From: Chitinophaga sp. Cy-1792
GTDB lineage: Bacteria; Bacteroidota; Bacteroidia; Chitinophagales; Chitinophagaceae
Direction of reading: 5' to 3'
Length of the DNA stretch: 64,000 nucleotides
NCBI RefSeq assembly: GCF_011752935.1
Contig: NZ_VWWO01000001.1
Location: 1,550,001 to 1,614,000 of the forward strand
The notes under the pieces: generated by a model
Databases searched by the model: none
Told to the model about the DNA's origin: nothing
Seen by the model: the letters and a program-made list of their open reading frames with translations, nothing else
Translations under genes and position numbers: made by a program
Part shown: positions 8,669 through 18,153 of the stretch, piece by piece
How the letters are laid out: each line of letters opens with the position of its first letter
Position numbering within the stretch: position 1 is the stretch's first letter

Positions 8669-11134
8669 ATGCAATACCTGCGTGTATTTATACCTCGCTT
8701 TCTCTTTGTATTACTGGGTTTCCTGGGAATACAGACGTCTATATATGCCAATGGCCTGTCGGCCAGAGATCTTGCCGATAACTCCCTGAGTGGTAAGATT
8801 ACCGATAAAAAAACACATACCGCCTTACCTGGCGCAACCATCTATCTGCCAGACCTTAAAGTAGGTGCATCCGCAGATGGAAATGGAAACTATGTCATCA
8901 AAAATCTTCCAAAAGGAAAATTCCTGGTAGAGCTGCATTTCCTGGGATATGCCGCCTATACCACTACGGTAACTGTCAACGGTGATACCAGACAGGATTT
9001 CGAGCTCTCCGAAACTTTAATCGAAAAGAATGAAGTGGTGGTTACCGGCGTAAACCTCGCTACATCCGCCAAAAGCAGCCCGGTTCCTATCAGCATCATC
9101 CGCCGCGACTACCTCGATCAAAACATCTCTACAAATATTATTGATGCCATCGCGAAAGTACCAGGTGTAAGTACCTTGTCTACAGGACCTGCTATCAGCA
9201 AGCCTTTCATCAGAGGTTTGGGCTATAACCGCGTAGTGGTAGTGAGTGACGATGTTCGTCAGGAAGGTCAGCAATGGGGGGATGAACATGGTATTGAAAT
9301 AGATGATTATAATGTTAGCAGAATAGAAGTGCTGAAAGGTCCTGCCTCCCTGATGTATGGCTCCGATGCACTGGCCGGTGTGGTAAATATCATCACGCCT
9401 GCACCCTTGCCTGTTGGTACAATTAAAGGTAATCTGGATGCAAACTACATGACCAACAACGGTACCATGGCTTATCATGCTGATATTGCCGGTAACCAGA
9501 ATGGTTTCAGCTGGGGCGCCTATATCACACAGAAACAGGCGCATGACTATCAGAATAAATACGATGGTTATGTATTTAACTCACGTTATAATAATACCAA
9601 CTTCGGCGCCAACATTGGCATCAACAAAAAATGGGGTTATTCACACCTGACGTTTACTTCCTTTAACCAGCACCTTGGCCTCGTGGAAGGAGACCGTGAT
9701 AGTACCGGCCAGTTTGTAAAACCGGTGAATGATAATGGTGTGGCAGATGAAGCCCCAGTGACCAACAGCGATCACAGGTCATATAGCATGACCGTACCAA
9801 AACAGCAGATCAACCACCAGAAACTCGTATGGGACAATAGCCTGTACCTGAATAACGGTGGCCGTATCGGTCTGACGTTAGGCTATCAGCTGAACCAGCG
9901 CCGTGAATACGGAGATGTATTAAACCCGAATGAGCCTGGTTTATATCTCTACCTGCAAACCTTTAACTATGGCGCACGTTACTTTCTGCCTGAAATGAAT
10001 GGCTGGCAAACGACCGTAGGGGTAAACGGTATGCAGCAAACCAATACAAACAAAGGCTCCGAATACCTGATACCGGCATATGACCTGTTTGATATCGGTG
10101 CTTTTGCAGTAACACGCAAAACCTTTGATAAGCTGACATTAAGCGGTGGTCTGCGCTTCGATAACCGCTCCCTGAATTCAAAAGCATTATTCCTGGATGC
10201 TGACGGAAAGCCGGCTCCTACTGGTGAAGATAAATTTAATGCGTTCAAAAAGAACTTCAATAATGTTTCCGGAAGCGTGGGTATCAGCTATGCTGCCAGC
10301 GATCGCGTAACGCTGAAAGCCAATGCAGCAAGAGGTTTTCGCGCTCCTAATATTGCAGAGCTTTCTGCTAATGGTGTGCATGAAGGTACGATCAAGTATG
10401 AATACGGTAATACGGATCTTAAACCCGAAGTCAGCACACAGGGAGATATAGGTATTGATTTCAATACCCAGCACGTATCCCTTACTGCCAGCATCTTCTA
10501 CAACCATATCAATAATTTTATCTACTCCCGTAAATTATTCAATGCGGCAGGTACCGACTCTATTCCGGCTACCGACAACGAAGAAGGTTTTGCAGCTTTC
10601 AAATACATGCAAACCAATGCAAACCTCTATGGTGGCGAAATGATGCTGGATATTCACCCGCACCCGATCGACTGGCTGCACTTCGAAAACACCGTGTCCT
10701 ATGTACGTGGTACGGCTACTAACGCTACCGACTCTACGAAAAATCTGCCTAATATTCCTGCAGCAAGATGGCTGGCAGAATTGAAAGGTAAGTTCAAGAA
10801 AGTAGGGAAGGGTTGCCTTCAGAATGCATACGTAGGCCTTCAGATGGATATGAACTTCGCACAGAATGATGTGTTCTCTGCTTATCAGACAGAAACGCCA
10901 ACATCGGCCTATACCTTGCTGAATGCAGGTATTGGTACCGATTTCGTGAATAAGAAAAACAAAACACTGTTCTCGCTGCACCTGGCTATGAATAATATTA
11001 CAGATGTTGCTTATCAGAATAACCTGAGCAGATTGAAATATGCACCTGTAAATGAAGTGACAGGCAGGGTAGGGGTGTTTAATATGGGTAGAACCTTTAG
11101 CGTGAAGGTGGCTATACCTTTGGAGTTTAAATAG
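8669..11134 (+). CDS. TonB-dependent outer-membrane receptor
   Basis: An 821-residue receptor when started at ATG 8669, which places a clean signal peptide (MQYLRVFIPRFLFVLLGFLG...) at the N-terminus; the reading frame stays open to 8579 but the added residues do not look natural. Order of domains: signal peptide, carboxypeptidase-D-like regulatory fold (about residues 30-115, GKITDKKTHTALPGATIYLP), plug (about 130-240, with IEVLKGPASLMYGSDALAGVVNI) and a 22-strand barrel ending in a C-terminal aromatic/charged strand. The plug has an acidic/His stretch, EGQQWGDEHGIEID. Together with the His-rich small protein upstream this suggests a metal or metal chelate as ligand, with low certainty. Confidence 0.93.
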   Translation: MQYLRVFIPRFLFVLLGFLGIQTSIYANGLSARDLADNSLSGKITDKKTHTALPGATIYLPDLKVGASADGNGNYVIKNLPKGKFLVELHFLGYAAYTTTVTVNGDTRQDFELSETLIEKNEVVVTGVNLATSAKSSPVPISIIRRDYLDQNISTNIIDAIAKVPGVSTLSTGPAISKPFIRGLGYNRVVVVSDDVRQEGQQWGDEHGIEIDDYNVSRIEVLKGPASLMYGSDALAGVVNIITPAPLPVGTIKGNLDANYMTNNGTMAYHADIAGNQNGFSWGAYITQKQAHDYQNKYDGYVFNSRYNNTNFGANIGINKKWGYSHLTFTSFNQHLGLVEGDRDSTGQFVKPVNDNGVADEAPVTNSDHRSYSMTVPKQQINHQKLVWDNSLYLNNGGRIGLTLGYQLNQRREYGDVLNPNEPGLYLYLQTFNYGARYFLPEMNGWQTTVGVNGMQQTNTNKGSEYLIPAYDLFDIGAFAVTRKTFDKLTLSGGLRFDNRSLNSKALFLDADGKPAPTGEDKFNAFKKNFNNVSGSVGISYAASDRVTLKANAARGFRAPNIAELSANGVHEGTIKYEYGNTDLKPEVSTQGDIGIDFNTQHVSLTASIFYNHINNFIYSRKLFNAAGTDSIPATDNEEGFAAFKYMQTNANLYGGEMMLDIHPHPIDWLHFENTVSYVRGTATNATDSTKNLPNIPAARWLAELKGKFKKVGKGCLQNAYVGLQMDMNFAQNDVFSAYQTETPTSAYTLLNAGIGTDFVNKKNKTLFSLHLAMNNITDVAYQNNLSRLKYAPVNEVTGRVGVFNMGRTFSVKVAIPLEFK

Positions 11135-11151
11135 TATATCCGGACAGATAT

Positions 11152-11190
11152 AAAAAAGGGGTCTCTATTCCGTAGAGCCCCCTTTTTTTA
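11152..11190. terminator. Bidirectional intrinsic terminator
   Basis: An A-run, a hairpin (GGGGTCTCTA / TAGAGCCCCC with loop TTCCG) and a T-run make this work on both strands. It closes the TonB receptor gene (+) and the lipoprotein gene (-), overlapping the latter's stop codon. Confidence 0.85.
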
Positions 11191-11652
11191 TTTATGGTGT
11201 ATAAATTCGAGTATGGTATCCCGCCTCGCCAGTTCGGGTAGTTCGTGCGTAAAGAAGTGATCGAACAACAATGCCTTGTTGTTTCTTATCTTGTAGGCGG
11301 TAAATTTTCCTGCTGTAAACAGTCCCAGAATAGTATCCCCTTCGCTGATATACAGGTAGGGTGATGGTAAGGTATCCACTTTGCGGATGTAATTGATCAG
11401 CCGCTTATCCTTACTGCTGATGGTGATGGTTTGCATGGAATCGGCGCCATTTTCCACATTCATTGTAATATTGGCAGCCGTATATACAGTCGATTCATCC
11501 CCGGGATGACCGGATTTTAGCTTGAAATGTTGTGGTTGAATGGTCTTTTTGGTCCTATCTGCCACATGCACTTCTTCCGTAGGCTCTGGTGCGCTATTGC
11601 AAGCCTGGCAAGAGAAAAGGATGACTGCTATATAAAAACCTATTCTTGTCAT
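11188..11652 (-). CDS. Putative lipoprotein
   Basis: A 154-residue protein from ATG 11652. This start is preferred over an in-frame ATG at 11769 because it gives a typical lipoprotein signal (MTRIGFYIAVILFSC, lipobox LFSC) and because a promoter -7 box at 11767-11774 lies over the earlier start. The mature part is polar and about 60% beta-like; I see no known domain. It faces the TonB receptor gene tail-to-tail across a shared terminator. Likely anchored in a membrane facing the periplasm; function unknown. Confidence 0.75.
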   Translation of the reverse strand: MTRIGFYIAVILFSCQACNSAPEPTEEVHVADRTKKTIQPQHFKLKSGHPGDESTVYTAANITMNVENGADSMQTITISSKDKRLINYIRKVDTLPSPYLYISEGDTILGLFTAGKFTAYKIRNNKALLFDHFFTHELPELARRDTILEFIHHK

Positions 11653-11766
11653 TAGTATCGGGTTTGCTTTTTGATGCTTCCTGTGTGCGAATATCCGCAA
11701 ATCTGGTGCATCTACCACTGGTATAATTATTTGATTGATTATATACGGATTTTGTAGTTTAGCACC

Positions 11767-11774
11767 CAAAGTTA
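11767..11774 (-). promoter_or_regulatory. -7 box upstream of the lipoprotein gene
   Basis: TAACTTTG on the reverse strand matches TAnnTTTG and is about 115 bp before ATG 11652. No TTG at the right spacing was found, so this is a partial match. Confidence 0.4.
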
Positions 11775-11895
11775 CCTATTTGCAACATCGATTGTATTAA
11801 TTTCTAATTAGTTGCACACTACTTTCCTCCAATTTCATTGTTGCCTCTAAAATTCTTCTGACCACCATTGGTTCAGATTTTGGTTGAAAAAGATA

Positions 11896-11915
11896 GGGGC
11901 TGTTTTCACAGCCCC
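11896..11915 (-). terminator. Terminator after the DUF983 gene
   Basis: Stem GGGGCTGT / ACAGCCCC with a 4-nt loop, followed on the reverse strand by TATCTTTTTC, 21 bp past the DUF983 stop codon. Confidence 0.75.
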
Positions 11916-11936
11916 AAATATTTTCAAGCCAGTTTA

Positions 11937-12377
11937 TTAATGTTGATGGTGATGAAATTTCTCCAGGTTCGCCGTACTCTCATCATAATACACAAAGAAA
12001 TACAGGTAAATAGCCCTCGAAATACGCATCAGCCATGGTTGTAATACAATCAGTAAAACACCGTTTACGGCCAGCCATTTAAAAATACTGTTGTCCCTCC
12101 AGGTAATACCGAAAAATACAGCATACCATATCAGGTTGAACACACTGAATGCTACAGATAACGCATAACTCACATACCCGGTGCCAAACCAGAAGCCTGT
12201 TTCCAGCTCATATTTCTGACCACATACCGGGCAATGCTCGTACATGTCAAAAATCTTCGAAAATCGCAGATGAAACGGATTCTGATCTTTAAACATAGGG
12301 CCCTTTCTGCAACGCGGACATTTCATTGTCAGCATGCTCAGGAAGTAATTCGGGCGTTTAGGCTTATTCGTACTCAT
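11937..12377 (-). CDS. DUF983 family membrane protein
   Basis: A 146-residue protein with an N-terminal zinc-ribbon made of C20-P-R-C23 and C49-P-V-C52 and then two hydrophobic segments (about 68-92 and 98-116). This is the DUF983 architecture: a cytoplasmic metal-binding head on two membrane helices; its function is not established. The C-terminus is His-rich (FHHHQH). It follows the ABC exporter gene by 17 bp on the same strand, so the two are probably co-transcribed. Confidence 0.88.
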   Translation of the reverse strand: MSTNKPKRPNYFLSMLTMKCPRCRKGPMFKDQNPFHLRFSKIFDMYEHCPVCGQKYELETGFWFGTGYVSYALSVAFSVFNLIWYAVFFGITWRDNSIFKWLAVNGVLLIVLQPWLMRISRAIYLYFFVYYDESTANLEKFHHHQH

Positions 12378-12394
12378 CTTGCAAATTTAATCAA

Positions 12395-14185
12395 TTACTT
12401 GGAAGCTGTCTCAGTTTCAAACTTGCGCTCGCCAATCTGCTGACGCCACATAGCGTAATACAGTCCCTTTTCTTCCAACAAATCTGCATGACGTCCGGTT
12501 TCAACAATACGCCCTTTTTCCAGAACAAATATTCTGTCGGCATGCATAATCGTAGATAATCTATGTGCGATCATCACCGTGATATGCTGCCTGGTGGCGG
12601 TAATGTCCCTTACGGTACGGGTAATTTCCTCTTCTGTGATAGAATCCAGCGCGGAGGTGGCCTCGTCAAATACCATCAGCCTTGGTTTACGCAGGAGCGC
12701 CCTGGCGATAGACAAACGCTGCTTCTCTCCACCGGAAATCTTCACGCCGCCTTCGCCGATAACGGTTTCAATGCCTTTATCCGCACGGGCCAGTATAGTA
12801 TAGCAGGAAGCCTTTTCCAATGCGTCCATGATCTCAGCATCTGTTGCGCCCGGGTTTACGAACAGGAGGTTTTCCTTGATAGTGCCGGCAAATAACTGCG
12901 TATCCTGGGTTACAAAACCCACCTGATGGCGCAATGACTCCATATCCACCCTGTTGGCCACCACACCGTTGTACAGGATATCACCCTCATTTGGTTTGTA
13001 GAGGCCCACCAGGAGCTTCACCAGTGTGGTTTTACCGGAGCCTGACGGCCCCACAAAGGCAATCGTTTCTCCCAGCTGTACATCAAAGCTGACGTTATCC
13101 AGCGCCTTTCCTTCGGCAGTGAGGTGCTTAAAGCCTACTTCCTTAAATTCCAGTTTTTCTATATGGGAGATGTATACCGGGTCTGCAGGCATTTCTTCCA
13201 CCGGCGTATCCAGGATACGTTTAAAACTCTGAAGGGATACTTCTGCTTCCCTGTAGTTCAGAATGATATTACCCAATTCCTGTAAAGGACCGAAGATAAA
13301 GAAGGAATACAGCTGTAATGACATCAGCTGCCCAACGGTAACATAGTCACGGTAGATATAGAACAGCAACAGGAAAAGAATAGCAGAACGCATCAGGTTT
13401 ACAAAGGTTCCCTGTACAAAGCTGATACTGCGGATGCTCTTCACTTTTTTCAGTTCCAGCATCAGGATTTTCAGTGTAGTGCTGTTGAGACGGCGGACTT
13501 CCTGGTTGGTAAGGCCTAAACTCTTTACCAGCTCAATGTTGCGGAGTGATTCGGTAGTAGAACCGGCGAGTGCAGTGGTTTCTTTTACGATGGTACGCTG
13601 AATGACCTTGATTTTCTTACTTAGTACATTCATCAGCACACCCAACAATACACAACCCACCAGGTAAACCAGTGGAAGCGTCGGATGTACGAAGTAAGCG
13701 TAAATCATCACAAATACAACCCCTATCATCGATACGAAAAGAACGTTTACAAATGACGTGATGAACTTCTCACAGTCTGTTCTTACTTTTTGCAGAATTG
13801 CCAGTGTTTCACCACTGCGCTGATCTTCAAACTGCTGGTATGGAAGGCGCAATGAATGCTTCAATCCGTCTGTATAAACCTGTGCACCAAATTTCTGCAC
13901 AATCACATTTACAAAATAATCCTGAAATGCCTTCGCAATCCTGGAAATCATTGCTACACCAATAGATGCACCTAACAATAAAAGTACACCACTGAGGTAA
14001 TTCCCCTCAGAACGGGCTGCCTGACCTAATGTATCGGTGAATTTTGGGTGGTTGGCAAACTTGTCAATAATACGCCCGAAAATATACGGGTCCATCAGGG
14101 AAAACAGCTGGTTCACTGCAGCCAGCAACATAGCGAAAAAGCAAAGCCATTTGTATTTCTTGAGATACTGTAGTAGTAGTTTCAT
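12395..14185 (-). CDS. ABC transporter, fused permease and ATPase
   Basis: A 596-residue type I ABC exporter half-transporter expected to act as a dimer in the inner membrane. The N-terminal about 320 residues hold six membrane helices; the C-terminal ATPase has Walker A GPSGSGKTT, signature ISGGEKQRL, Walker B LMVFDEATSALD and the switch His in IAHRLST, so it is complete. Substrate cannot be read (lipid or drug are typical). The DUF983 gene follows 17 bp downstream. A TACCTTTG promoter box lies 46-53 bp upstream. Confidence 0.94.
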   Translation of the reverse strand: MKLLLQYLKKYKWLCFFAMLLAAVNQLFSLMDPYIFGRIIDKFANHPKFTDTLGQAARSEGNYLSGVLLLLGASIGVAMISRIAKAFQDYFVNVIVQKFGAQVYTDGLKHSLRLPYQQFEDQRSGETLAILQKVRTDCEKFITSFVNVLFVSMIGVVFVMIYAYFVHPTLPLVYLVGCVLLGVLMNVLSKKIKVIQRTIVKETTALAGSTTESLRNIELVKSLGLTNQEVRRLNSTTLKILMLELKKVKSIRSISFVQGTFVNLMRSAILFLLLFYIYRDYVTVGQLMSLQLYSFFIFGPLQELGNIILNYREAEVSLQSFKRILDTPVEEMPADPVYISHIEKLEFKEVGFKHLTAEGKALDNVSFDVQLGETIAFVGPSGSGKTTLVKLLVGLYKPNEGDILYNGVVANRVDMESLRHQVGFVTQDTQLFAGTIKENLLFVNPGATDAEIMDALEKASCYTILARADKGIETVIGEGGVKISGGEKQRLSIARALLRKPRLMVFDEATSALDSITEEEITRTVRDITATRQHITVMIAHRLSTIMHADRIFVLEKGRIVETGRHADLLEEKGLYYAMWRQQIGERKFETETASK

Positions 14186-14230
14186 AATCCAATTTTACGG
14201 AGTCTTTGGTTCTGTTCTGAAATAGTGTGG

Positions 14231-14238
14231 CAAAGGTA
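14231..14238 (-). promoter_or_regulatory. -7 box for the ABC exporter operon
   Basis: TACCTTTG on the reverse strand is a perfect TAnnTTTG match 46 bp before the ABC exporter ATG. The -33 region lacks a clear TTG. Confidence 0.5.
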
Positions 14239-14351
14239 CTGATGTTATAACATTGTAGTTCCGCCATTGCTCAAAAATGACTAACTTAATATAGAAGTTC
14301 TTTGTAAAGGTTACTGGTGATATTTCTGTTCATCTAACTAAATCTCCACAT

Positions 14352-16481
14352 ATGAAAACGTATGATGAAAAACATGTTAAAAACATCGTACTGTTGGGCG
14401 CTGCCAAGAGTGGAAAAACTACCCTCTCTGAAACAATGCTGTTCGAAGCCGGCATTGTCAGCAAACGCGGTACCGTTGAAGAAAACAACACTATTTCTGA
14501 CTATCACGAAATAGAACATGAACGCGGTAATTCCGTTTATGCAACCACCTTGCACACGGAATGGAGAGACTATAAAATCAATATCATTGATACCCCCGGC
14601 CTGGAAGATTTTATCGGCGAGGTTATAGCATCCATCCGCGTTTGCGATACTGCTGTATTACTGCTGAATGCACAATACGGGGTAGAGGTCGGTACAGAAA
14701 TGATATGGGACTATATAGACAGATACCGGAAACCCACCATACTGGCCATCAATCAGCTGGATACTGAACAGGCCAACTTTACAAAAACGGTGGAAGAAGC
14801 CCGCCAGGTGTTCGGAAACGCTGCCACCATTATGCAATACCCCGTCAACCAGGGCCCCGGATTCAACGCCATCATCGATCTCCTCAAAATGACCATGTAC
14901 CGTTTCCCCCAAAACGGTGGAAAACCCGAAAAACTCCCCATCCCCGACAACGAAAAAGAACAAGCTGATAGACTCCACAACGAACTGGTAGAAAAAGCCG
15001 CCGAAAACGACGATACCCTCATGGAACAGTTCTTCGAAAAAGGTAGCCTCGACGAAGATGAACTCCGTGAAGGCCTCAAAATCGGTATGCTCAAACACCA
15101 GGTATTCCCCATTTTCTGCCTCTCTGCAAAAAATGATATGGGCAGCGGCCGCCTCATGGGCTTCATCGACAACGTCGCCCCAAGCGCCATCGATATGCCT
15201 GCTGAAATTACAGAAGAGGGTAAGGAAATCCCCTGCGACCCCGCCGGACCTGCCTGCCTCTTCGTATTCAAAACTATCCTGGAACCTCATGTAGGTAAAC
15301 TCACCTTCTTCAAAGTCATGTCAGGAGAAGTGAAAACAGGTATGGAACTGATAAACGAAAAAGGTAATACGACAGAACGCATCAGCCAGCTGCTGATCGT
15401 AGATGGCAAAAACAGGAACAACGTCGACAAACTCCGCGCTGGCGACATCGGCTGTACCATCAAACTGAAAAATACCCTCACTAATCATACGCTCTGCGAG
15501 AAAAATTTCCCTGGTCAGATAGAGCCCATCCAGTTCCCGGCTCCTAAAGTGCGGGTAGCCGTCGAAACCCTGAACAAAGCCGATGACGAGAAACTCAGCG
15601 AAGTGCTGGCAGAAATCCACATGGAAGATCCTACCCTCGAAGTAGAATTCAACAGGGAACTGAAACAGGTCATCCTCCACGGCCAGGGCGACCTGCACCT
15701 CCTCGTCACCAAATGGCGCCTGGAAAATATCTATAAAATGCCGGTGGAATTCCTGCCCGCAAAAATCCCTTACCGCGAAACCATCCAGAAAGCTGCACTC
15801 TCTTCCTACAGACACAAAAAACAATCCGGTGGTGCCGGCCAGTTCGGGGAAGTCTATATCAAGATAGAACCCTGGTACGAAGGTATGCCCCCACTAAAAG
15901 AATACCCTGTCAGGGAAACGGAAGAAATCGCGCTCAACTGGGGCGGCAAGCTGGTATTCAATAACTGCATCGTAGGAGGCGCCATAGACGCACGTTTCCT
16001 GCCTTCCATCCTGAAAGGCGTCATGGAAAAAATGGTCGAAGGCCCACTCACCGGCTCCTATGTACGTGATATCCGCGTCAGCGTTTATGATGGCAAAATG
16101 CATCCGGTAGACAGTAACGATATGTCCTTTAAAATCGCTGGTAAGATGGCTTTCAGAGAGGCTTTCCACCAGGCTGCTCCACAACTGCTGGAACCGGTCT
16201 TCGACCTGGAAGCTACTGCCCCTGACGTTATGATGGGCGACATCATGAGCGAATTACAGAGCCACCGTAGCATTATAACGGGCATGGATACACTAAATGG
16301 TTACCAGGTAATCAAAGCCCGCACACCACAGGCCGAACTGGATAAACTCTTCTCCGCATTGCGGAATGTTACCCAGGGAAAAGCCAAGCTGAAAACGACT
16401 TTTGCAGAGTATGCACCGGTGCCGGCAGAAATACAGAAAAAACTCAGCGAAGACTATCGTAAAACAGAAGTGGAAGTTTAA
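14352..16481 (+). CDS. Elongation factor G paralogue (EF-G2-like)
   Basis: A 709-residue translational GTPase with the five-domain EF-G layout: G domain (1-about 290), beta-barrel domain II, and domains III-V to the end. The P-loop GAAKSGKT (16-23) is intact, but switch I reads R58-G-N-S61 where canonical EF-G has RGIT, switch II reads D80-T-P-G-L84-E-D where the catalytic residue is normally His, and the base-recognition motif is N134-Q-L-D rather than NKxD. Loss of the switch II His predicts weak or absent GTP hydrolysis. This is therefore not the housekeeping fusA product but an EF-G2-type paralogue. It ends tail-to-tail with the YifB gene, overlapping by 4 bp. Confidence 0.9.
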   Translation: MKTYDEKHVKNIVLLGAAKSGKTTLSETMLFEAGIVSKRGTVEENNTISDYHEIEHERGNSVYATTLHTEWRDYKINIIDTPGLEDFIGEVIASIRVCDTAVLLLNAQYGVEVGTEMIWDYIDRYRKPTILAINQLDTEQANFTKTVEEARQVFGNAATIMQYPVNQGPGFNAIIDLLKMTMYRFPQNGGKPEKLPIPDNEKEQADRLHNELVEKAAENDDTLMEQFFEKGSLDEDELREGLKIGMLKHQVFPIFCLSAKNDMGSGRLMGFIDNVAPSAIDMPAEITEEGKEIPCDPAGPACLFVFKTILEPHVGKLTFFKVMSGEVKTGMELINEKGNTTERISQLLIVDGKNRNNVDKLRAGDIGCTIKLKNTLTNHTLCEKNFPGQIEPIQFPAPKVRVAVETLNKADDEKLSEVLAEIHMEDPTLEVEFNRELKQVILHGQGDLHLLVTKWRLENIYKMPVEFLPAKIPYRETIQKAALSSYRHKKQSGGAGQFGEVYIKIEPWYEGMPPLKEYPVRETEEIALNWGGKLVFNNCIVGGAIDARFLPSILKGVMEKMVEGPLTGSYVRDIRVSVYDGKMHPVDSNDMSFKIAGKMAFREAFHQAAPQLLEPVFDLEATAPDVMMGDIMSELQSHRSIITGMDTLNGYQVIKARTPQAELDKLFSALRNVTQGKAKLKTTFAEYAPVPAEIQKKLSEDYRKTEVEV

Positions 16482-18022
16482 GATCCACCCCAGCTTTGTC
16501 TGTCCAGACTCCTGTACTGTATGGCCTCCGCCAGATGGGCGGCTGTAATCAGTGTGCTGTGGTCCAGGTCCGCTATCGTGCGACTCACCTTCAGTATCCT
16601 GTCGTAGGCACGGGCAGATAGCTGTAGCTTTTTCATTGCGTTTTTTAGCAGCTCCCTGCTATGACTATCCGTATTGCAATGTTCCCGCATCATACGTGCA
16701 TTCATCTGCGCATTACAGCTGATGCCGGCAAACCCCTCAAAGCGTTGCCGCTGCAACATCCTGGCAGCAATAACCCTACCTCTGATAACACTGCTGCTTT
16801 CTGCCTCCCCCGGTGCCGACAACGCCGAATAAGTAACAGGCGTTACTTCTACATGAAGATCAATCCTGTCCATCAGCGGCCCTGATATCTTATTCAGGTA
16901 CTTATACACCATACCAGGTGCACAACTGCATTTTTTCTCCGGATGATTAAAATACCCGCATGGACAAGGGTTCATGGACGCCAGCAACATAAAATCAGCC
17001 GGAAACTCCACCGTTTGCCTGGTCCTTGCAATGGTAACAAACCTTTCTTCCATGGGTTGCCGCATCACTTCCAGCACATCCCGTTTAAACTCTGGTAATT
17101 CATCCAGGAATAATACACCGTTATGCGCCAGGGAAATTTCTCCGGGCTGAATATTGCTGCCGCCGCCTACCAGCGCGGCATTGCTAATGCCATGATGCGG
17201 CGCGCGGAATGGTCGTTGTGCGATCAATGCCGCTGCATGTGCCAGCTTGCCGGCAACAGAATAGATCTTCGTGGTTTCAAGGGCTTCTTCCGGCAGCATC
17301 GGCGGAAGTATCGAAGGGAAGCGCCGGGCCAGCATCGTCTTTCCTGCACCTGGCGGACCTATCAGAATAGCGTTATGTCCGCCGGCAGCGGCTATTTCCA
17401 GTGCCCGCTTGATATGTTGCTGCCCTTTCACTTCATTGAAGTCAAAATCATAATGCAGCTGTGCAGATAAAAAACGCTCTCCCGCCGCTGTGCTGGCGGA
17501 TGTTAATAATGCTTCGCCGGATAAATGCCTGATAACTTCTTCCAGGTGTGTGGCGCCATATACTTCGATGCCTGCTACCAGTGCGGCTTCTTCGGCATTT
17601 GTCATTGGTAGAATGATGCTGCTGAAGCCTTCTGCTTTCGCCTGCATAGCCATGGACAAAGCGCCACGAACCGGCAGCAGCGTGCCATCCAGAGATAATT
17701 CACCCATGAGTAAAAATCCGGATAATACGTCGGAAGGAATACGTTCGCAGGCTGCCAGTATACCAATGGCGATAGGCAGGTCATAGGCAGTGCCAGCCTT
17801 ACGAATGTCAGCAGGAGCAAGGTTTACGACCGTTCTGGTCCTGGGCATTTTCTGCCCTAAATGCTGCAACGCAGAAGTAATCCTTTGCTCACTTTCTTTA
17901 ACGGCGTTATCTGGTAATCCGACAATAAAGAATTTATTGCCCTGAGAAGATACATTCACCTCTATGGTGATGGTAATGGCATGAACGCCCTGCAGGGCGC
18001 TGCCGAAGGTTTTAACAATCAT
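16478..18022 (-). CDS. comM: YifB/ComM family Mg-chelatase-like AAA ATPase
   Basis: A 514-residue protein from ATG 18022; this start gives the family's usual opening MIVKTFGSALQGV. The frame extends 48 bp further upstream but those residues are not conserved-looking. An N-terminal Lon-protease-like fold (about 1-170) is followed by a AAA ATPase with Walker A GPPGAGKTM and Walker B GVLFLDELPEF, and a C-terminal Mg-chelatase subunit region with the Cys-rich NPCPCGYFNHPEKKCSC. ComM promotes branch migration during natural transformation in Gram-negative bacteria; the same role here is inferred from family. Confidence 0.93.
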   Translation of the reverse strand: MIVKTFGSALQGVHAITITIEVNVSSQGNKFFIVGLPDNAVKESEQRITSALQHLGQKMPRTRTVVNLAPADIRKAGTAYDLPIAIGILAACERIPSDVLSGFLLMGELSLDGTLLPVRGALSMAMQAKAEGFSSIILPMTNAEEAALVAGIEVYGATHLEEVIRHLSGEALLTSASTAAGERFLSAQLHYDFDFNEVKGQQHIKRALEIAAAGGHNAILIGPPGAGKTMLARRFPSILPPMLPEEALETTKIYSVAGKLAHAAALIAQRPFRAPHHGISNAALVGGGSNIQPGEISLAHNGVLFLDELPEFKRDVLEVMRQPMEERFVTIARTRQTVEFPADFMLLASMNPCPCGYFNHPEKKCSCAPGMVYKYLNKISGPLMDRIDLHVEVTPVTYSALSAPGEAESSSVIRGRVIAARMLQRQRFEGFAGISCNAQMNARMMREHCNTDSHSRELLKNAMKKLQLSARAYDRILKVSRTIADLDHSTLITAAHLAEAIQYRSLDRQSWGGS

Positions 18023-18120
18023 ATGGATGTAGCGTGGGTTAACAAAAATCAATCGTCTGCATAAGCGCAAACAACAAAATACAATCCTTTGCTGCGCTGC
18101 TCCTTATGCCACTTTGCGTG

Positions 18121-18147
18121 AAAAAAAAGAGCGCCGTAGGCGCTCCA
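18121..18147 (-). terminator. Terminator of the MutS-like gene
   Basis: Perfect stem GAGCGCC / GGCGCTC with a 3-nt loop, followed on the reverse strand by eight T, 8 bp past the stop codon of the MutS-like gene. Confidence 0.85.
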
Positions 18148-18153
18148 AATATA

